Shown here piece by piece: positions 59,119-64,000 of a stretch of 64,000 nt of DNA. The notes under the pieces were generated by a model. It made no database searches. It saw only the letters and a list, made by a program, of their open reading frames with translations, and was not told the origin of the DNA. Where the stretch lies: NCBI RefSeq assembly GCF_004664715.2, contig NC_051084.1:65787971-65851970 (forward strand), given 5' to 3'. This DNA is from Peromyscus leucopus (lineage: Eukaryota; Chordata; Mammalia; Rodentia; Cricetidae). How positions within the stretch are numbered: position 1 is the stretch's first letter; each line of letters begins with the position of its first letter. Made by a program: the position numbers and the translations under genes.

Positions 59119-59190
<72 letters not shown>
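59119..59190. repeat. (CA)n microsatellite
   Basis: About 35 CA units with one AA interruption near 59150. The minus-strand frame through it is poly Val-Cys and not a gene. Confidence 0.95.
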
Positions 59191-59192
<2 letters not shown>

Positions 59193-59344
59193 CACACTAT
59201 TGCCAACCACATATACCAAAGACCGCCTAGTTATAGAGACTCCCGTGTAGCATCTGTCCACACTGTGACAGTCATTATTATCACCTACCTATGGCACAGC
59301 TGTCCCATGCCTTGTACATACAATGGGTACAGAGTTAGTATGTC

Positions 59345-59490
59345 AGAGATAGATATATTCTCATGTTCATTGTGGTGTTATTCATAATGGCCAGGACATG
59401 GAACTAAACTATTCATCATCTTCATTAATAAATTTAGAAAAAGGTAATACAATGCTGTTCAGCCTTAAAACAGGAAAATTAGACAAAAGA
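59345..59490 (+). repeat. Ancient L1 ORF2 C-terminal fragment
   Basis: ATGTTCATTGTGGTGTTATTCATAATGGCC, then AATACAATGCTGTTCAGCCTTAAAA are the L1 ORF2 C-terminal words (compare copy A near 18985-19110). Same orientation as 57980-58590. Confidence 0.6.
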
Positions 59491-59830
59491 GATGGCTCGG
59501 TAAATAAAGTGATAAAAAACGTTCAAGGCCCAAGCAAGAAAATTGACCCAGTACTAACATAAATGCCAGGTGAGCATGGCTTACCTGTAATTTCACCCTC
59601 AGAAGTGGAAATATGGGATATCTTCAGATTACCCTGGCTAGGGAGAGTTGCTAAATCAATTATTTGTGGGTTTAACTGAAAGACTTTGCCCCAAAGAATA
59701 AGGTAGAAGAGATATTGAGAAAGATTCCTAACATCAAGCTGTGGCCTCCATAAGATCACACACTTGCATGCTAAAACATGCATACATGCTCTTTCATACA
59801 TCACACATATATATGCAAAAAGAAAAAAAT
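59490..59830 (+). repeat. B4-type tRNA-derived SINE, diverged
   Basis: AAAAGAGATGGCTCGGTAAATAAAGTG (tRNA-like head), CAGGTGAGCATGGCTTACCTG, AACTGAAAGACTTTGCCCC, AAGAATAAGGTAGAAGAGATATTGAG, CACACACTTGCATGC follow the order of a long rodent tRNA-derived SINE. The minus-strand frame at 59523-59804 is its shadow. Confidence 0.45.
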
Positions 59831-60887
59831 GTCATTTTCTGAACATGGTGAATTTGAAATGATGATAAATGGCCATCAGTGGAGGTGTTGGTTGACAATG
59901 ACAGCATACATTGTCAACTACAATGGTGAGCATATCAACCAAGCTACTGACTGGTGGTGTGGGCTCTCAACGACTGCCTTTGGGGTAAGGGACATCAGGG
60001 AAGTATAAGGTACAGTGTACACTCTGTTACAGTCCTGCCTTTCGACAACAAAATGACTGAGAGGAAGAACATTAGCCCCTTGCCAACCCTATGTCCCTTG
60101 GCTTCCTTTAAGCTAGGTCCCAGGTTACACAACCCCTTATTTCTCCGTTCATAGAAGAGAAGTTGTCACCTCCCACCTTCTGCAGCAGTGAAATGTGTTG
60201 TATGGTTGGGTACTGAGGTCAACTTCTGGTTGATGTTGGCCTTGTGAGGCTACAGCCACCTGTGCTGGTAGTGTAGAATGTCTGTAGAATCCCAGAGAAG
60301 GTGATATATGTAGGTCTCTGGCTGAATGACAGTATATATTCATAATGTCCTAGTCAAGTTAGAGCACCCTGGGCTCTGGGAGTGTGTAGACTCTTTCTGC
60401 AAGACTCTGCAGATCCCTAATTAGACTGTGAGCCTGCCGTAACTATGAAACTGTACAGTAGCTGGGACTATCATCGTTCATGCTAAGAGTTTGCCAGGAC
60501 TTTCCCACTCACTCTTGCCCTTGAAAGAGAGAAGGTGGAGAGCTCAGTGGTGGGTTCCAGGGAACAATATTCTTCGTGTGCATCTGGCTGAGGCTTCAAT
60601 CTTTCAATAGTTCAACCTCACTCTTGTGTGTTCTCACATCCTCCCATATTCACTCACCTCAAAACTGCAGCTCTTTAGCTGTTTTAGTTCTCATTTTAGA
60701 AGAGAGGGCATTTTACTGCTGCTTCTCATTCATTTTGGATCCTTCATAATTCTATTTTATAGCAGCATAGCTGCCTACCAAATCCTATCAAATTCTTAAT
60801 TACTTAATATTCATGTAATCAGTCACAGAGATACAAGTGCTGTATGACCTCCCCCATATGTGTACTTGAATATTTCCAAATTCTGGG

Positions 60888-60995
60888 CTGGGGGTGTTTT
60901 TCAGAGACATTGTACCTGCTCAACACACATGAGGCCCTGAGCTCAATACTCAACACACACGCATGCACGCACACATGCACACACATGCCCAATCA
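60888..60995 (+). repeat. ID-like SINE
   Basis: GGCTGGGGGTGTTTTTCAGAGACATTGTACCTGC, then ACACATGAGGCCCTGAGCTCAATACTCAACAC follows the ID/tRNA-like pattern (GGGGATATAGCTCAG...GAGGCCCTGGGTTC...), ending in a CA/GCA-rich tail. Not a functional tRNA gene: the head is diverged and no cloverleaf is evident. Confidence 0.5.
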
Positions 60996-61589
60996 CAATT
61001 CAAACCCATAGAAACAGGCAGTATAGGGGTAGTACCAGGGCCTGGGGACTTAGAGGAAATAAATAAGTATTATAAAAGAGATAAAGTGTTGGACAGAATA
61101 AACAGGTTGTATTGTATCTGACATACAGCATGATGATTGTGTTTATTAATGTGGTGTTATTTGCTTAAAATTTGTTGTAAGCAAATCTTCAACATTCCCA
61201 TCACTTAATAAAATAACCCTGCAAGATGATGGGTATGCTAATTTGCTTGATTAGGGTTATCATCTCACAGGAAATGCATATGTCAAAACATGATGCTGCA
61301 TATGAGGAATACATTTTCTTTTTTCAGTTATACCTCAATACAGCTAAGCAAAGATGGGATCTTATTTAAGAAAATAGTTGCAAGCAAGTATGAGGAGAGG
61401 GAAGCAAAGATAGGTGAGTGCAATAACAGTGCAGAGCTTCATATGAGTTTGGGACCCATTTCAACATTCTCAAGGAATCAGTGATGATGTTTTTACAGCA
61501 TAGTGTGCCTGGTGCTGAGGCATGAGGGTTGTCTGAGCCTATGAGTTAAAAACCCATCATGGATCACATAGTAAGAAAGAATAGAAAAA

Positions 61590-61935
61590 AAAATAAGAGA
61601 AAGAAACAAAAAGGAAGAGAAGAGAAGGGAGGGGAGGAAAGAAAAGGGAGGGAGGGGGAGGGGAGGAGAGGAAAGAGAAGGGGAGGGGAGGGGAAGAGAG
61701 GAAAGAGAAGGGGAGGGGAGGGGAGGAAAGAGAAGGGGAGGGGAGAGGAGGGAAGGGGAGGGGAGGAAAGAGAAAGGAAGGGAGGGGGAGGCGAGGAAAG
61801 AGAAGGGAAGGGAAGAGATGGGAAGGGAGGGGAGTAGAGGGGAGGGTGAGGAGAGAGAAGAAGGCAAGAACGGAGGGGAAGGGAAGGGAACTAGAAACTG
61901 AAGGAAAGGGAGAGAAGAGGAGAGGAAAAGAGACT
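61590..61935. repeat. Long polypurine tract (GGGGA/GAAA-type)
   Basis: About 340 bases almost wholly A and G on the + strand, built of GGGGAGGGGAGGAAAGAGAAG-like units of roughly 20-30 bases. Antiparallel frames (61559-61837 and 61493-61867) are Arg/Glu/Gly or Pro/Ser/Leu repeats and not genes. Mirror-symmetric polypurine DNA can adopt triplex structure; that is general knowledge, not shown here. Confidence 0.95.
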
Positions 61936-63548
61936 CATAATAAATGGCTAGTCAACCCTCTAAAAGAGTTCCTCAGTACATGTAATAATACAAGTCACTT
62001 GATCCGATATGAGAAAGATGGAGAACTAGACACTTCTAGAAACTTTTTAACAGGAAGATGTAAGTGAAACCTGTACTTTAAATTACACAGCATTCCACAA
62101 GCTTCTTCTTGTGCAATCCTTTATAATAATCCATAGATGTTGTCTAATAGACCCCTAAAATATTCCTGTATATTATATGCATTAACTAAATGCATACTTT
62201 TGACAATGTTACTTTCACTGATTGAAATAATTACAGAGTGTCGGCTTTAGGGAAGTCAGTCCCTGAAATCTTACTGACTTTTAACGGCATTTGTTTCTAG
62301 AGCACTTGTCAAAGAAAATGTCTTCCAGTTTGAGTGACAAGACTACATGCTTAACAGCAGAGAAATCACTGGATTTTCACCAACATACAAAGCCTTTTGA
62401 CCCTACCACACATAGTAGTTCAGAGACACTGAGATTTAAATATGATGAATCATGAGAAAGCAACATGCTCCAGTACAAGCCCACCACATCCAATATTCAT
62501 GGTGCATTTAACGTCACTTAAAATGAAAATTATCAGGTTAAAAAGCAGCATGGATATTACCTTGTTTTCCCAGTTCTGCTTCTTAAATCTTTATAAAACG
62601 TTTTTGTCACTTTTTAAAGTAGAGATTGCTTAATAACAGATACAACAAATGTCCATATCCACACATTCAAGTCAAGAGCACATTTATCTCAATTGTTGCC
62701 CAGACTGGTTTCAGTGGCAACACTTGACTTCTTTGTCACTTCCATTCTAAGCATGTGTGACTTGAGTAAGGGAAGTCTTTAGCCAGAAATATAAATGATA
62801 TCCTAACTTTGCAAACTGCACCTTTTATCCTGTCTCATCCTCTTCATTTTTCACAATTACCTCCCATTTGACTTTTAAGTCACTAAAAACATCATAATTT
62901 TATAATCTCCTTAAGTTGTAATATTGTATTTCACTTTGGAATGTCAATATTACTCTCGGTAGCAGCCACTGGCACTCCATGTACTCATTTATTTTCCAGT
63001 GCAATTTGCATTTAGATTTATGATGCTTATACTTTTTCTTCTGTGAAAAATAAGTGAAACCCAGATTATCAATGTTCTCCTGAAGATGTGCTTGAAATCT
63101 TTTCTTAGGACTAAGGATTCCTTTTTACATAAGCTATATCTGGTTGTATGATTTATTCTCAGCTTAAAATTAGCACTCTAAGAAATATAAATTTAGACTC
63201 AATATGCATGAGTGGTACAAGCTTTTGCATATCATTCTTTAAAAAAAATATATATTTTTTTATCCATTGCCTGGAAAACAAGCAATCCTTAATGGCTAGT
63301 AAAGTTCTTTGTGGCTGTAAACAGAGTTTTTCTAACAGTGCTATCACAGAACGAACAGGCCTCTGGGGTCCCTACTTGAGGAAAGTAAGTGAGTCTCAAA
63401 TATGCTTTGTCTAAATCTAATTTGGAATGTTGAATACAAAAATTTCAGCTCCAAGAACTAGACAGTTCCATCACATAATAAAACCACACAAGATGAAGCA
63501 TCTAACCTGAGAGACTGCTTCATACAAACCAACAGCCATTTCCCTCCA

Positions 63549-63550
<2 letters not shown>
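61936..63550. other. AT-rich non-coding DNA, nothing recognised
   Basis: No gene or clear repeat family. Frames at 62442-62633 and 63148-63414 show no domain. Confidence 0.45.

Positions 63551-63582
<32 letters not shown>
63551..63582. repeat. A32 homopolymer
   Basis: An uninterrupted run of about 32 A follows TTTCCCTCCAAT. No SINE or L1 body is evident upstream, so its origin as a retroposon tail is not shown. A second A run of about 16 is at 63763-63778. Confidence 0.9.
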
Positions 63583-63583
<1 letters not shown>

Positions 63584-64000
63584 AGACCACCTGCTTTCCC
63601 AAAGTTAACTTTTCATGCTTCAAGTAGCTTAGGCAATGATGAGGGTAAGATTGGTAGCAACGTATCTCTCCAACAACTACAACTTTTTAAATATGAATGG
63701 GACAACAGTCCCCAAAAGTTGATCAATAACTTATTGATAAACCCAAATTAGTTGATTGCAAACAAAAAAAAAAAAAAACCACCAAATTGTATCCAGAATT
63801 TCCTAACTCCATGGAAATAAAATTTCCTTACATAATAGAAAAATGTTTTATAGTATAGCAAAATATCATCTATCATACCAAGAAACAAGATGTTCACCTT
63901 TGAAATATGAGATGTGCAGAGTGGCCAACAGTTTGAGGAACAGCATTCTGAAAATTTTTAGCAATTATTTTATAGTAGTCATAATCAAAATATTTAAAAA

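Noticed and set aside
61493..61867. 124-codon Pro/Ser/Leu frame and its antiparallel Arg/Glu/Gly partner
   Set aside because: Translation of a polypurine tract, with no independent coding evidence.

Overview
This window reads as nuclear DNA of a muroid rodent, most likely a cricetid (vole, deer mouse or hamster group; I cannot resolve it further). The evidence is B1 SINEs, tRNA-derived B2/B3/B4/ID-type SINEs, rodent-type LINE-1 elements, and an LTR family with the conserved core CTGATTGGTTRATAAATAA that I associate with cricetid mys-type class II endogenous retroviruses. I found no intact host protein-coding gene, no classical tRNA or rRNA gene, no operon and no CRISPR array. The window is intergenic or deep-intronic DNA dominated by transposable elements and microsatellites.

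Layout. 1-8.5 kb: AT-rich sequence with an old MaLR-like LTR, B1 pieces, three antisense or sense L1 3' UTR pieces, one well-preserved B1 (6704-6870), and an unidentified coding-like remnant on the minus strand (about 7080-8165). 8.57-11.87 kb: a nested cluster in which a non-autonomous ERV (internal region plus 3' LTR, no 5' LTR) sits in an L1 fragment. 13.74-20.18 kb: a full-length but frame-broken L1 (copy A) with target-site duplications. 20-30.7 kb: old L1 pieces, an antisense solo LTR (21865-22253), SINEs, and an antisense L1 ORF2 fragment (30168-30728). About 31.5-40.3 kb: a stretch of nearly 9 kb unlike everything around it, pyrimidine-rich, not CpG-depleted and free of recognisable repeats. 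It is the strongest anomaly here, and in my view most likely unpolished or corrupted assembly sequence. 41.24-51.0 kb: a second L1 (copy B) split by a solo LTR (42290-42692) and by a complete 2.9-kb non-autonomous ERV (45306-48221), both with clear 6-bp target duplications. 51-64 kb: a rodent hAT-Charlie MITE with 8-bp duplications (52170-52361), SINEs, an ancient L1, MaLR-like pieces, several (CA)n tracts, a roughly 340-bp purine tract (61590-61935) and a non-repetitive block at 56.4-57.3 kb that could be conserved non-coding DNA.

The elements do not form a pathway. What can be read is a relative chronology. L1 copy B and the L1 at 8.6-11.9 kb came first, ERVs of one family inserted into them, some LTR pairs collapsed to solo LTRs, and microsatellites then grew inside copy B. 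Family names rest on recognition by eye, and boundaries of old pieces are approximate.
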